64,000 nucleotides of DNA from Nemopilema nomurai. Taxonomy: Eukaryota > Cnidaria > Scyphozoa > Rhizostomeae > Rhizostomatidae. Shown here one piece after another: positions 25,614 through 38,068 of the stretch (within the stretch, counting starts at the first letter, position 1; each line of letters begins with the position of its first letter). Both the position numbers and the translations under genes were made by a program. The DNA lies in assembly GCA_003864495.1 (NCBI GenBank), contig PEDN01001354.1:372001-436000 (forward strand). The letters run 5' to 3'. The notes below the pieces were generated by a model. The model was not told where the DNA came from. It made no database searches and saw only the letters and a program-made list of their open reading frames with translations.

Positions 25614-26962
25614 GTTAGCCAATTCTTGTCTTCGCATCAATTCCCTAGAAGGATGAATGCCGTGAAAGTATCGAATTTATGGGGAGACTGCATCTAAGAT
25701 TATCAAATACTGGTGTAAATAATTGATGAACCTATTAGCGCGATAAGTTATGCAATATTACTATTTACGTATGATAAATGATGAAGAAGAAAAAATTAAA
25801 TTTTCTTGAAATTTTAAGCCATCGCTTATTACTCATGATGAATTATCAGCTAATGGATCATAAGTAACACCAACTTTCAGTCCAAACCGCGATAGATTAT
25901 CGCTAAAGGGCTTAACAACGCCTGACAGTGGACGCTTTTAACAAGAAAAAGAGTTTTCCTGGCCTACCACAGGATACATCTGTTTGTTGAGGGATAAAAG
26001 CACATGGCAAATGGAGCAAAAACCCATTAGTAGAACGTGCGGCAATGAAAGTGCAGGTGGTTGGCGAAAAATCGAAACAAAATTGGCCAAGCTTTGAAAC
26101 TGGTAATCGTTTTGCAGATTCTGTGCCACGGCCAATGGTACCATGTTTTGCGAGATGTCATATATTTAGTAGAGCGTTCCCTGACCCTAACCGACCTATG
26201 ATTCGTTGATGCAGTCAAAAAATTCTCGACGTGTATGACATGAGGTTTATCGGATTATCCTCTCCGGATTGTCCGAATTCGCCGTGAAGTGCTGGCTGCG
26301 TTTTACAGCAAAGAAGGGCAGCACGGAGAAATTCAGCATCCGCCATTTTTGGGCCTAACTGTCACTGCGCAATCTGTGCTTGAAACACCGTGGGCCGCTT
26401 TACCAGTAGTTGATTGGTGAGATCAAACACCAATTGTCACCTTCTAACCGATTAGCAGGATTTGTGCCAAAACTAATCTGTAAAGATACGCTTTTGGTAC
26501 ATAGAGCCACGGGAGGTAAGTAAAAGAAGCGTTGTGGCGAGGAAGCCTAAAGGATCTTTCAGGAATAGATCAAGGTTGCTATTACTGGACAAATGCCCTT
26601 TGACGTCAACTTGAAAACCAATCAAAGAAACGTTTCAAGCGTCTGATGACTAGCAGACGAAGCTGTCAAATGGATGGATGGATACTGCCATTTCTCTGCG
26701 GCTAGCTCCAAACCCAAGTGTTTCATGGTCCCACATGGCTGAGATTGGGGGCCGGCTTGTTAACCTAAGCAGTCAGTCTTACTCGTTTTAAAACTCTTGA
26801 ATGTGTGGCTGAGCCCACGAGGAACAACCATTCGAATGAGGCATGGGATAAGTTGGTCTAAGCTTGGGAGAAGAGGTTAGTCAACAGGTCCTTGATACCA
26901 TTCGTCTAGGGTCTAACTCCTCCAAAAGAGCACCACCCAGTCACAGTGAAAACGCACTATTG
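25614..26962. other. Region upstream of the adhesion GPCR; no gene recognised
   Basis: It should contain the receptor promoter and 5' UTR. A CTTCTAG acceptor-like site just upstream of the start suggests a possible 5' UTR intron. No TATA box stands out. Open frames here are short and without family features. The right end carries the CACTATTG copy (26955-26962) that flanks the MITE. Confidence 0.5.
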
Positions 26963-27112
26963 CAGTGGCGTAGCTAGAGGGGCACCAAACGTTTCCAGCT
27001 GCTTGTCGGAAAATTTGTCAACATCACTAAATTTCGTCGGAATATTGTCGGAATATTGTCGGAATTTGACCGACTTTCGCCCCTCTATCGCCAAATCGTA
27101 GCTACGCCACTG
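26963..27112. mobile_element. hAT-type MITE, 150 bp, with 8-bp target site duplication
   Basis: The ends are perfect 14-bp inverted repeats, CAGTGGCGTAGCTA at the left and its complement at the right, with further matching AGAGGGGC just inside. The element is flanked on both sides by CACTATTG (26955-26962 and 27113-27120). An 8-bp duplication and a CAG-type terminus are hallmarks of the hAT superfamily. There is no transposase, so it is non-autonomous. The interior holds a short tandem repeat of GTCGGAATATT. Confidence 0.93.
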
Positions 27113-27120
27113 CACTATTG

Positions 27121-28203
27121 GTAGACCAACAGAGAAAAATAAGAAATATTATATGTCCAAACCTGTTAATTGGCGCAAAATTTGTCCCGTTACAACAAAC
27201 TCCATACGCATGCACCTTTGGGAGAGCATCTGCATGAAAGGTTCGCTTTACGATAGAAGGAATGTTCAGGAAACGACACAAACATTGGTACGGAAACACT
27301 AAGTGTCCCAATCATCTACAAATAGAATCTAAACATTCGTGGCAGAACAGAGACATCATTGATTCAGTTCGCCGACATTATTCTCTTTTCCACGAATTTG
27401 TTTAAGCTTTTCCCCCTTTTGAGCTTTCTAAAATTTCCATATCAAACAAGGGGAAATGATTCAAATTACTTGACCAACCACAGCGTATTGCACATTTGTT
27501 CAAATGACTTTGGTGAAACTTGAAAGTGACCGACGTAGAAAGCAGAGAAGAACGAAGAACAGACGAAATGACGTAAATTCATTCAGTTTCAGTAAAAACC
27601 AGCTAATTATTAATTAAAACACTTCGTTCACGTTCAAATTATATATTACTACAAATCTGGACAACAGACTTCATGATCGACAGAATTCAGAGTTGATCAT
27701 CGTTTAAGCTTGAAATGATTAGAGAGAAGCTGTCAATGAGTGCTGTGCATAACCCAGCCAATGCCACTGGGAAGGGGTGCATTGACCCTCAAATCTCCAT
27801 TGCCAGCATCTTTTATAGTCATGATTCCCATACGTGCGTGTATAAAAAGGCATCAAAATGAAACACAGAATGTTAGATTGGCTCTGATTCAGATTAGCCT
27901 CTTTACGCGCCCGCAGAATCACAGCATTTATAACAGAACGGCATTAATAGAGAGCGGGGCGTTTATTGAAACACTTGTAGTGAATTTTTACGATGTTTTT
28001 ACAATGACGTCAATGACAAAAAGACAACGTGGCTTCGTTACTCTTGCTTTTTACCACGGGTTGCATTCAATTTGCTTTTTACCACGGGTTGCATTAAATT
28101 CTTAATAAAAGAGTCTGTCAGTTCATAGGCGCTTTACTTGGGTAATACTATCCTGCTGCGTTGGGATAGCATGAAAATACACCAATGTATGGCTCTGAGA
28201 GGT
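27121..28203. other. Non-coding stretch between MITE and SINE
   Basis: No recognisable gene. The 121-codon frame at 27740-28105 has no family features and runs through the 28-bp duplication, so I treat it as chance. Confidence 0.5.
28044..28099. repeat. 28-bp tandem duplication
   Basis: Two adjacent copies (28044-28071 and 28072-28099) contain GCTTTTTACCACGGGTTGCA and are nearly identical. Confidence 0.85.
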
Positions 28204-28453
28204 GGGAGGATGGCTCAGAGGTAAGAGTCGCTGACTACGGACCCAAGGGTTCGTGGTTTGAGTCCCTGGCATGACCAAACTTTCACCTAGAGTGAGGAGA
28301 GTCGCAAATTCCAGGCATAAGGAATCACGAGGTATGGTCACATCGAGAGGAAGGACCAGGACACTGCTCGATAAGCTTAAGCTTCTCAGTGTCCTAAAAC
28401 TACCTTCGGAAGCAAGGTAGAATCAATAAAATCAAAAAATCAAATCAAATCAA
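28204..28453 (+). mobile_element. tRNA-derived SINE
   Basis: The head contains a good RNA polymerase III A box (TGGCTCAGAGG, 28211-28221) and B box (GGTTTGAGTCC, 28255-28265) at tRNA-like spacing, so it should drive its own transcription. A body of about 150 bp without tRNA similarity follows. The tail is an A-rich simple repeat of AAATC units (about 28422-28453), the usual priming end. The tRNA part lacks a clean cloverleaf, so it is not a functional tRNA gene. I could not define a target duplication. The minus-strand open frame across it (28123-28341) is a shadow. Confidence 0.85.
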
Positions 28454-31400
28454 TATATTTCTGCAGATTGACGGAGCATTACTTGATTTGGTAAAACGTT
28501 GAACGAGCAACTTAGGAGCATACCTAGAAATTTCTTTGACGTGACTTGGTAGCCAATTAGTTGCAGTGCCCTAGCTGTGCCACCATCCTTGTGTACCAAC
28601 TCACCAACACACTCACCCGATCACCTTGAGTTACAGACATGACTGACTAAGGGCCCTTTCGAAGTTGTTTTCGCAGTTCTTCTTCGGCTTTGATTAAAAC
28701 ATAACAGAACATTGTTATAAGACGAATTCTATGGACAAAACCCGCTTTGTACATTAAAGCATGCTTTGAAAATACCTCGTCTATTCCTACGTAAGAAATG
28801 TAAGCATGGCCGTGTATTTCAAGGAAATTATTTATGGTATACAGCTTACATGGTCGATTATATGCCTAATGACAATGGGATATATGAAGAACCTTGATAC
28901 TCATTGAAAATGGCTTTCAATCAAAACGTGAGGGTGAACCAACGACTTTGGGTCATACTATGAATCAACCAGCAATTGTTTGTCGAGCATTTGGTGCCAT
29001 CCTAGGTCGAGGTCCAACGAAGTAAAAGTAAAATCGTACACAGGATGATGATTCTAGAGCGTATAGAATGGTTTAGATTTTAAAATGGAGGACATTGAAG
29101 TTTTCCTTGGCAGGGTCGAATTGTTAGAATTCTGCGAAGGGAGGTCATAAATACCCTCGATGCAAATAAATCCATTGTCCTGATGCCTTTGAGCTCGCCA
29201 CTGTAGGGTTTGGCAATCGCGAATCTTGCCAGGTGTACAGATAAAAGAGCGAGTAAGAGGGGGTTGAAGTGATAAATGGACTACGAAGCTTGAGAGCGCC
29301 TTACCACTCTGGGTGGCGCTGCTCCTTCGGAGAGGTTGTCCTCTGCGCCTATGTCTGCGCATAAAGAGCAATGGGATGGCAAGGATGCCAGTAGGGTGTA
29401 AGAAGGCAAGGATGCCAGTAGGTTGGGAAACTGATAGTTTGTAGACAATAGGCTCTTGAGCAAAAAATAAGAATGATGCACATGAAATGAATAGTGCGTT
29501 GAGCCTGGTTTAGTCTAGGAGCGTTAATCCTTGTATTCTTTCTGGAAGGCTTTTGGAATTCTTCGCCCTCTAATCAACAATACGTGCCTAAGCAAGTTAT
29601 GGTCTGCATTTCTGCGTAACGTTTTCTCACGGGCTGAGAGTGGAGTTGTAAATAATGAAAGCTGGGTCAAACTGGCAGAAACATTCTTTTCAATATGCAA
29701 AACTAACTGAAGGTTTTGTGGTCTGCGAGATCACCAAATAATCCGGTCTTTACAAAGCTCCTCCTTAAACAGTTTTAAAGCCACCGTTTTTGCACAACTA
29801 TTTCTATCCACCATATGCCCGCCATTGCAAAACGATTCATAGAATATTCCACACATTTCACGGTGATTATGTAGCCATGAGAAAGCTATGATGCATTGAG
29901 GTGCAGAAAAGGACAAGTTGAATCCTCAATGCCTCGATCGCAAAGGGCATCTCACTTTCAAACTGTTTGCAAGCGCATTCTGGCGTATCAACGGGGAATA
30001 CCAGGCCCACTGCAGGAAAATCGTTGTAATAGGTGACGAAAACAGATGGTCTTGCATTTCTACAAATATCATTCCCTCCATATTAAGAGCTTTGATTGCA
30101 AGTATCAAAATGGTCAGAAAAGTTTGGTTTGTTTTGCTAAGCAATATGACGTTATTCCATATTGCAAAAGAAATAGGAAATATGGAGAACCCTTTAATCC
30201 TGAAAGTAGAAATGCTAAGGAGAACCTTTTATGCAATATCGTGACCTGGATAAAAGCAAGGCGCAGGGCACACGGCAGCGGACCTTGGACAGCGGTGGAG
30301 CAAATAGCACCGAAGTAGCACATCCCGCAGATTTCCCGCGTGGCGTGCTCGAAAACAAGTTAAATTCACGACAACATCCTTATTGACGCTAACAAAATTT
30401 CTTCCAAACGTGCTCAGAAAACACCATCTAAATAGATTGAATTATAAAAATTATTCCAAGTCAGCATATTGGCTAAAATGTGTGGGCGATTTTATCATGT
30501 TTCGTGGAAAAAGACAGGTCAAATATAAGACAAAACCAAGTAATGCATAAATAACTGACCAAAAAATATTATTCCCCAGGTTTGGTTGAAAGCAACTTAT
30601 GATGAAAATAATATTGAAAGTAATTAGATCTTTGGTATTTGTGATTGAGCAAACACAGATACTGCACTGACACGTCATGATACTGCACGATTCGTGCAAA
30701 ACGCTTTTTGAGTACTACCCCTTCAGTTTATCGGCAGTTCGTGAAGTTGGAGCCAGCCTTTGAATACAGGATTACATTTGGCTTCCATGAGATAAAGTCC
30801 TGAATGCTTGACCCCAAACAAAACGCAAAGCTTTCTTGCTTCGGAAGCTGTGATTTCTTGAGCAACATTTCTTTGGTGGCCAAAAAAATTCCAAACAACA
30901 TATTCAAGCCTCGTTTAACTGGTGCAGCTTTATTACAATCGCCAACCTGAGGCTAAAGACAAGTTTTCGGCTGTTTGGTTTCATCAATGACGTTAGTTTG
31001 TTGAGTCAGCAAAGGGACCCCCGTTTGAATGTCCAGAGTACAATAGGTTCAATAGAGGCAGCCAGGCGATTTGCTCTAAAAGCTTGTAAAACTGGTCTAC
31101 ATTAAGTTGTGGAACTATCATTGTGACGGGGAATAAGTGAAGAAACGAGGAACTGGGAGGAAGGAGATTCCAAACACGGAAAAAAGCAGTAGGCGCAAGT
31201 CGACGAATTAAGCGGAAAGATTGAAAAGGCTTCTTGTATCTTAAAGGAGAAGAAGAAGGTTGATGCCATAAAGAAGACCGTAGGTACAACGGCATTTAAA
31301 AGAGGGGCTAAATAATTCTTGACGAAGAAGAGAGGCTAAATAGTTACTGAGAAAGAAGAGAGGTTGAGTAACTTTTTGAAGGGGTTAGTAATTCTTGGAA

Positions 31401-31665
31401 AAGTCCATGACTTTGACCTACCAAGTGACCACGGAGTCAGGTGTAGATGAAGTGGTAAATCAAAGGAGATATTCCAACAAATGCATAATTCAACTCATTG
31501 ACGTTAACTCAATGTGAGGATGAAGCTAAATTCGACTCTCAATGCACCGAGAAAAACATCTGATGATTTTGCTAACACTAGCAAAGGCACCGTACAACCC
31601 TAAAATTATTGGATTAAAGTGAAAGTATAAAAAGGAGAAAGCTTGATTGTCTCTTACGCCCCATA
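28454..31665. other. Gene-poor region with possible old retroelement debris
   Basis: No host gene recognised. Open frames on the minus strand at 29054-29371 and 30993-31295 look protein-like but diffuse. The latter contains FFRVWNLLPPS, faintly like the conserved end of LINE reverse transcriptases (WN.LP). A short direct repeat, GGCAAGGATGCCAGTAGG, occurs at 29377 and 29406. I would not assign any of this without a database search. Confidence 0.35.
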
Positions 31666-32182
31666 GTGTTCTCAATTGTCATCTCGCTAGTGTCAACTTG
31701 CGCTTTGATGGAATCCGAATCCGATACCCTTTTCCAAATCACCGTTGCTAGCTCCTCCACACTAGCTCCTCCACATTGCAGCCTGAATCATGGGTATATC
31801 CAATACCGCAAACACGTAAGGCCTCAGACACCACAAGTAGGCTGGATGAAGACAGGCCAGTCTGGGCATATTTCATGAACATCCAACTAGACATGATTTG
31901 CGGGAAATTCCTGGCTGACGCAAGAAGTAATCACGACATCGAAATGGACCACAGGTTGACCAGCTCATCAGCAAGGGCACTGACAAACGCAAATCCGTTT
32001 TACGCAGGCCAGCGTGGTCTTCAGAATTAATTCTCAAATCTCAACACACTCGGATTCATTTTGTGATTTGATATACGGCGCTCTGGTCGAGGCCTGTGCA
32101 CACGCCACCATGGCCTATCTCGTGTTGCCATTTGGCGCGAGAAACGTCAAGAAACAACAACAACAACAACAACAACAACACA
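31666..32182 (+). repeat. Possible SINE/LINE 3' end with (CAA)n tail
   Basis: A (CAA)n run of about ten units lies at 32153-32182. It is preceded by a GC-richer, unique-looking stretch ending TTTGGCGCGAGAAACGTCAAG. A simple-repeat tail after a compositionally distinct block is typical of non-LTR elements. No promoter boxes or reverse transcriptase motifs are visible, and the start is undefined. Confidence 0.35.
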
Positions 32183-35100
32183 GCTTTAAAAACAGCCGGT
32201 AGCTGTGATGTATTATACTAATACTCTATATGTCCTGATTTTCTTCTCAAGCTATACTTTATCTTCCTTTAGATACATTGCACGATCTTGTTCATTAATG
32301 CTGTGGCTAACTGCTTTCTTCTATTGATATCTTCCTCATCTTCTAATAATGAGCCCACTCTCTTTACACTTCTCAATTCTACCAAAGGTACTAAATGAGA
32401 ACCTAAATGCCTTTTACAATGAAGAGCCATTACAGCTGAACATATCTACTGTCACTGGTTAAAGCTCAACACCAAAGAAGATCTGGAAGAATTGAGAATT
32501 CTGGCCCAAGGGAAGGGATGGAAGAAGGTAACAACAGCAATAATTTTGAAGACCGGAGAAGCAGCGACACCCAATGGTGAAAAAATGGCACCCAGTAAAC
32601 AACGAACAGTTGTGCCTCCTGAAGCCCAATAAACGCAGAAGAAATGCTGCTTGAAACTCTGTACAAATTCTGTACTAGAACTTCTCAAGGGCGTTGGAAA
32701 CACCTTTTAAATTTGGGGAGAGGGGCATATGTAGATAGGAGAGGGGCACTGTGACTGGGCACTTCATATCAAATGCTGAATGGTGGGGGCTACAAGCCCC
32801 TGTGTACTATCCCCGGTTTTCTATATCTATAAAACAACTTTTTTGAGAAAATGTGGAATTTGCATGACCATGAATAGGAGCAACAAAAATCCTTCGTCAT
32901 AAGCAAAATCCAGGTACGCAGTATAATATTAGAAACTGCTGATAATATCGTAATGATATAAAAATAATATCGTAATGAGCAAATCAAAAGGATTGCCGAA
33001 AGAACCAGTTTAAAAAAAGCACAAAAAAGTATCTGAATAGAAAAATGTCTTCAACACAGTTTAATGAACATTGAAGAATATCAAGATGCGCTGCAATATT
33101 CAATACTTGAAGATGTGAATTGAAGATGGATTGAAGACGGAGTGAATTGGAGATGCAGAGCTTGCTTACCATGGTAGAAACGGTCGTCTGGAGAAGTGTT
33201 GATACGATCATTGGACTTCTGAAAAGTAGATACAGAGAGTCAGCATATTGGGCTACTGTCACCTGAGGCTGTGTGAAAACTACCTGAGATTGCGTCTGAA
33301 GCACTTGATTCTTTAATTTGTAGTTAATTGGACAAGTTGAATGTTCAGGTGCTATGCTACAGGTCCAAAGCATTAATTATGAATACTTGGATGGTTTTTG
33401 CAATTTCCACAGTTATAGACTTGAATCAATACCCCCACCGTTCATTTGAATTTATTCCCGAAATACCACATAAATTATGCATCAAGCCAACGTTAGAAGC
33501 TCATGTTTCATTCATGCAAAGGGCTAAAGAAATATGGATTATCATTCAGAAAAGAGCTTTAAAAAAATAGGGTTTCTGCTAATACGTTAAGGCATGAACA
33601 TAGAGATATTCATGTTTTTGTCAAGAAAGCTAGCGCAAATCGTTGATTTCTTTCGTTTCGACAAAGAATTGAAAAACACAAGAACAACATTCTGAGCAAA
33701 ACATACCCATTGACGTAAATCGTTCTATTTCAAAGGTTTGAGTCATGTGCGTTATCTTTCGGGTCAAATCGCAAAAAAGCTTCAGAGCGAAAGCCACATG
33801 GAAGGAGGGATGGGTATAATAATGCACTGAAATACCACCATCCCTTTTCTTTGGCATCACCAGAGAGCACCGAATTTCACAGCTCAAATGAGCCCCATTT
33901 GAATATTGCTGAGCCTCGTTCTGGCTCAATACCTCCCACTCAGTGGTCCAGATTTTCCTATTTACTGTACCACCGGTATAAAAGTAGAAACAGCTCAAAA
34001 GGGAGAAGCTTTAACAAAACTTAAATTTGTAATTTTTGTAAGAATTATTCAAGACATCAAAATTGTGAATTTTTGCTTTCTGCTGAGCGTCATAGAAAAC
34101 GGGGCCACCTAACAATCATCAAAATGATAAACTTTTCATAATAATATTATTTTTTTCAGATTCCTTTGAACGCATGCATTGTTGTTGAAACTTGCAGGCT
34201 CGATCAGTTGCAAGCACTGCTGCAGTTGAATTATTATTTTTTTGATGAAAGTGATTTTCCTCTAATATTATGTAAATTTGATTATATGTAGTTTTGTTAT
34301 TGAATATTTCCATACATTTTATAATTTGATAATGTGAAATTGCTTTAACTCGATTGCTAATGGAAATAATATAAAAATAAAATTACCCCTGCCAATTTCA
34401 CTATTGTGAAAAGTTTCAAGCCAAAGATATGATTTCACAAAAGTTTATACATTGAATAATTAACAAATTGAAAATTGTTAGGTTGTTCCTTACATGTTTA
34501 AAAGATTCACAATAAAATAGTTTCAAAGTATAAAGTTGTTATTTGATCTACTTGTATAAGATATATGACATAACTAAAACATATTATATTATAGTATTAT
34601 AGCATTAATATTAAGAATTAACTGGCTTAGCACGAGAAGGTACAGCCTGGAGAAGCTAAGGAATAAGGAAAGAACTAGCATTGAATGTTATTAATATTGT
34701 GGTTATTAGAAGTGTGCAATACTCACAATTCATATGAAAATGCCAGCCATGGGCTACAGATGACTGGCTTGAAATCAATGACATCAAAGCCCCACTGCCT
34801 ACCAACAGATACTGGGAAGGGCAATGCTGACCCCCTTCACATCTGCTGCTCTGGCCTGTTTAATTAAAGTCAAAAATGAATTGAGTGGGAAAAGGAAGCA
34901 AATAAACTACACATTAACCATGAAACCTTCACCAAAATTCAAGCTTCCTTTTACTATAATTACTCATCTGCACATTCACTGTCATTTGTAGCCATATCCT
35001 CATGAGAGAAAGCTTCCACAATCGTACACATGCAATCTTCACCGAAACATTTTCATCCCTCCTTTTTTAACTGTGTTCATTTAAAAGTTGCCACAAAAGT

Positions 35101-36867
35101 CCACTTATAGAAGGGTTGCAGTGCTGCAAATGAGACATTTGACATAAGCAGCAACTGATTGCTTGTGTTACCTTGCTTGTGTTGTGGAAGTGTCTGAATG
35201 TTGGATGGGTGCGTCAGTGTGTGACATGGGCGTGATCATATGTTTCATAGAAACCTTAGAAAGAGCCAAGAATTATGAGCATGATACTAAACACATGGGT
35301 GCTAAGCTTTACTGATAGTGCAATTTTGCTGCCTTTCGACCCATTGTAACAGCACCTTTAAGAACTTTATTTAATGCAGCTATACAAAAATTACCATTTG
35401 ATTTAAAAAGTTTGCCATACAAAAATTGCTTTGGAATGATGTTAACCAAGATAAGTTATAGCATATTTGTTATTGACATTAATCGATATGCACAAAATAT
35501 AAACCATTAAATATGTACACCTATACAGCAAGACTAAACTGATTTTGAAAAAATTAGACAGCAATCGAAAGGAAAATCAGTAACGCTCAAATTGAGTTGT
35601 ACACTTAGGCCATTGGTCTAATATATTGAAACAAACGAATCACAAACATGACTTCATGGAGATATTCTCAAGCTTCTGCTGACCGCAATCTTCGGATTCT
35701 TTGATTTGAACATCTGCAAATGCTTTTTATTGAGCACACACATCGTTTGTTCCGGAACTATCTTTTAAATTGACAATTTGGAGAGCACCCAATTGTGTCC
35801 GTAACTTGATCAAGCGCCATGAATTTGGATTTGCCGCCTTTTCAGTTTCAAAACGAGGCCAGTCTCTGTGAGCCTCATCTTCAGCATCTCAAGGCCGGCT
35901 GCACGTTTTCTCCCCAAACTCCCCAATTTTCTTTTGTATTTCGCTTATCGAAGTGAAAGAAAACTAGCACATTAGCTGAAATAGATTAGACTAAAAAGGT
36001 AAATGGGCATTGCAACGTTTGTCGTGAGGTGAATAAAATACAAAACAAGATATTTTTCAGTTATATTAGGTAAAGAACGGTAATAATAATCCACTCTTCT
36101 ATTAAGCCACTTCGTTTTTTCTTTGCATCAGTAGGGCCTTCTGTCGTTAGAAGAGGAAATTGAAATGATTGACATGAAAGAGAAGTATAAAGTGATCGAG
36201 ATTGAATAGGCAGCTGAGGTATTAAGTAAAAATGACGCTGGAGAATAACTATGGTCAGAAAAATGGTATTAGGGAAGTAACAAGGGAAGATTTGCAGATA
36301 AGGGAAAAGGTCTCGTCATCTCCGAAACAATGAAATTTGAATCTCTTAAAGCTTGGTAATATGCTCCAGTGCTTTACTACAAGGTACATTAATGCCATCA
36401 AAGCAAGCATAGACGTATAAGATAGAGTGCTAATAGGCTAGTTGGACAATTTCTAAAATTTCAGCAATTAAAAGCAAGATATTCTATCATCAAAGTGTTT
36501 CATTGGGCAGTATATCTGCGGCATCATTTAAAGTTCAAGTGCTTCTATGTCATCTTCTTTTTGGAATGCTTGAATGGACTGGTGAGCGTGTTGTCCAGGG
36601 AAGGAAACATTTAAAAGGCATTTAATTCGTTTTAGTGGCCTGATATTAGAGTGACAAAGAAAACCAAAAGGAGGTTGAGAAATAGAAAGCCAATCGTACA
36701 AAAACGTTCACGTATAGGTAGGTTAACACCCTCACTATTGGGTCTTTAATTATGAACATGTACAATGCTTTCCTTGAGACATCTCAGTATTCTCTCCTCT
36801 TTTTGCGTCTCTCATTTATTTGTTGGTTATGAAGGAAAGCATCCAGTTAATCTGGGGAAAATTGTTT

Positions 36868-36975
36868 GGTGCAAAAATGACGCTTCGTTTGGCAGAAGGG
36901 AAACATTTTTGTACAGGGAAGGGGGTGAATAAAAGCGAATCAAAGAATTTTCGCCAGTTTTCAACAATTTCGGCA
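36868..36975 (+). repeat. Dispersed repeat, copy 2 (related to 6983-7099)
   Basis: It is colinear with the copy near 7 kb, sharing AAAAATGACGCTT near the start, a GAAACATTT-like block, a G-rich run, AAAGAATTT and CAACAATTT at the end. The two are diverged by substitutions and small indels. Element class is unknown. Confidence 0.6.
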
Positions 36976-37639
36976 GGAATTCTAGCTTTGCTTCTTTAAA
37001 TTGGTAAGAGAATGGATATGAAAATAAAGAAATTGGTTTTTTACTTTGCAATTATCCGCATAGGCTAGACGGGACAGGAATTGCCTCATTGGGCTAGAAC
37101 TGCTGTTGGTATTGGAATGCATTTCGATCCAACTTTCGAAGTAAAAAATGAGTAGGGAGACCCCAAGCCCCCAATGCATTATAGCTGTATTGCAAGAGCA
37201 ATTTAATTTAAGCATTTGATTTGAATCCAAGCTATGTGGCCACATGGCCATTTGCTGTAAACTTCTTCAACTTCATTCATAAAAGCCCTTTGTTTCAAAA
37301 ATCTGATTCTTTACAGATCCGGGTGGCAAATGCTGTTTCTCACCTCCTGATCTCAATGAACCCCCGGCTACCTTTGGTGTAACCCTCACACAGTACAGGG
37401 CAAAAAATCGTACTAGCTTTTCGACCTACAGAATATTACGATGTGAAATTTAATTACTTAATTCTGATCAAATATTTAACGAGTCATTGTGCTTTAAAGC
37501 CAGCAGCTGCAGGGAACTTTGCAGTGGCAACAAGAGGCAGGTGTACTGTTATTGTGCTGCAAATCTCGCCGAGACAATGCATTATATCCTTCAGTGGAGA
37601 TGATTTACTCTCGATAAATCCTACGAAACACATCGCACC

Positions 37640-38068
37640 ATGGAACTTCAGCGTTGTTTGGTTCTACGAGTGCTAGCTTGGGTCTTTTTTATTGTGTTTA
37701 TTTATTTGTTTCGTGTTTTCCCCATTGGTGAGACCAGGTCAAGACAACAGTACTTCTACTGTGTTGTTTTCTCCATTGATGTGAGTCCTTCAAGAGCACT
37801 TGTTCGAAGACACGTGCTGCCTAACAATATTTCGCAGTTTTGTAACATAAGATTTAGACATGTTAAGCATCCCTCCTCGTGGCTCAAGTCCAACAACAGT
37901 CGCCGGAGTAAAAAGATTAAGGAGGTTGGAGTGAATTGTGCAAATCCTTTTTACCTGTGGCTCTATTTGAAGCTCTTTCTGTTTCAGGTCACCCTTCTTC
38001 TTAGAACAGCTTTTAACATCACGTGGCCTTATAAAGTTCTTTCCTTGACATCTAAATTCCTTGTCTGA
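37640..38068 (+). CDS. Unrecognised 142-codon open frame
   Basis: This is one of the longest frames outside the retrotransposon and nanos. It has a hydrophobic segment near the start (VLAWVFFIVFIYLF), a basic middle (SRRSKKIKE) and a second hydrophobic run near the end. No domain is recognised. A GTGAGACC donor-like site occurs inside the frame, so the first part could be an exon. Equally it may be chance in AT-rich DNA. Confidence 0.15.
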   Translation: MELQRCLVLRVLAWVFFIVFIYLFRVFPIGETRSRQQYFYCVVFSIDVSPSRALVRRHVLPNNISQFCNIRFRHVKHPSSWLKSNNSRRSKKIKEVGVNCANPFYLWLYLKLFLFQVTLLLRTAFNITWPYKVLSLTSKFLV

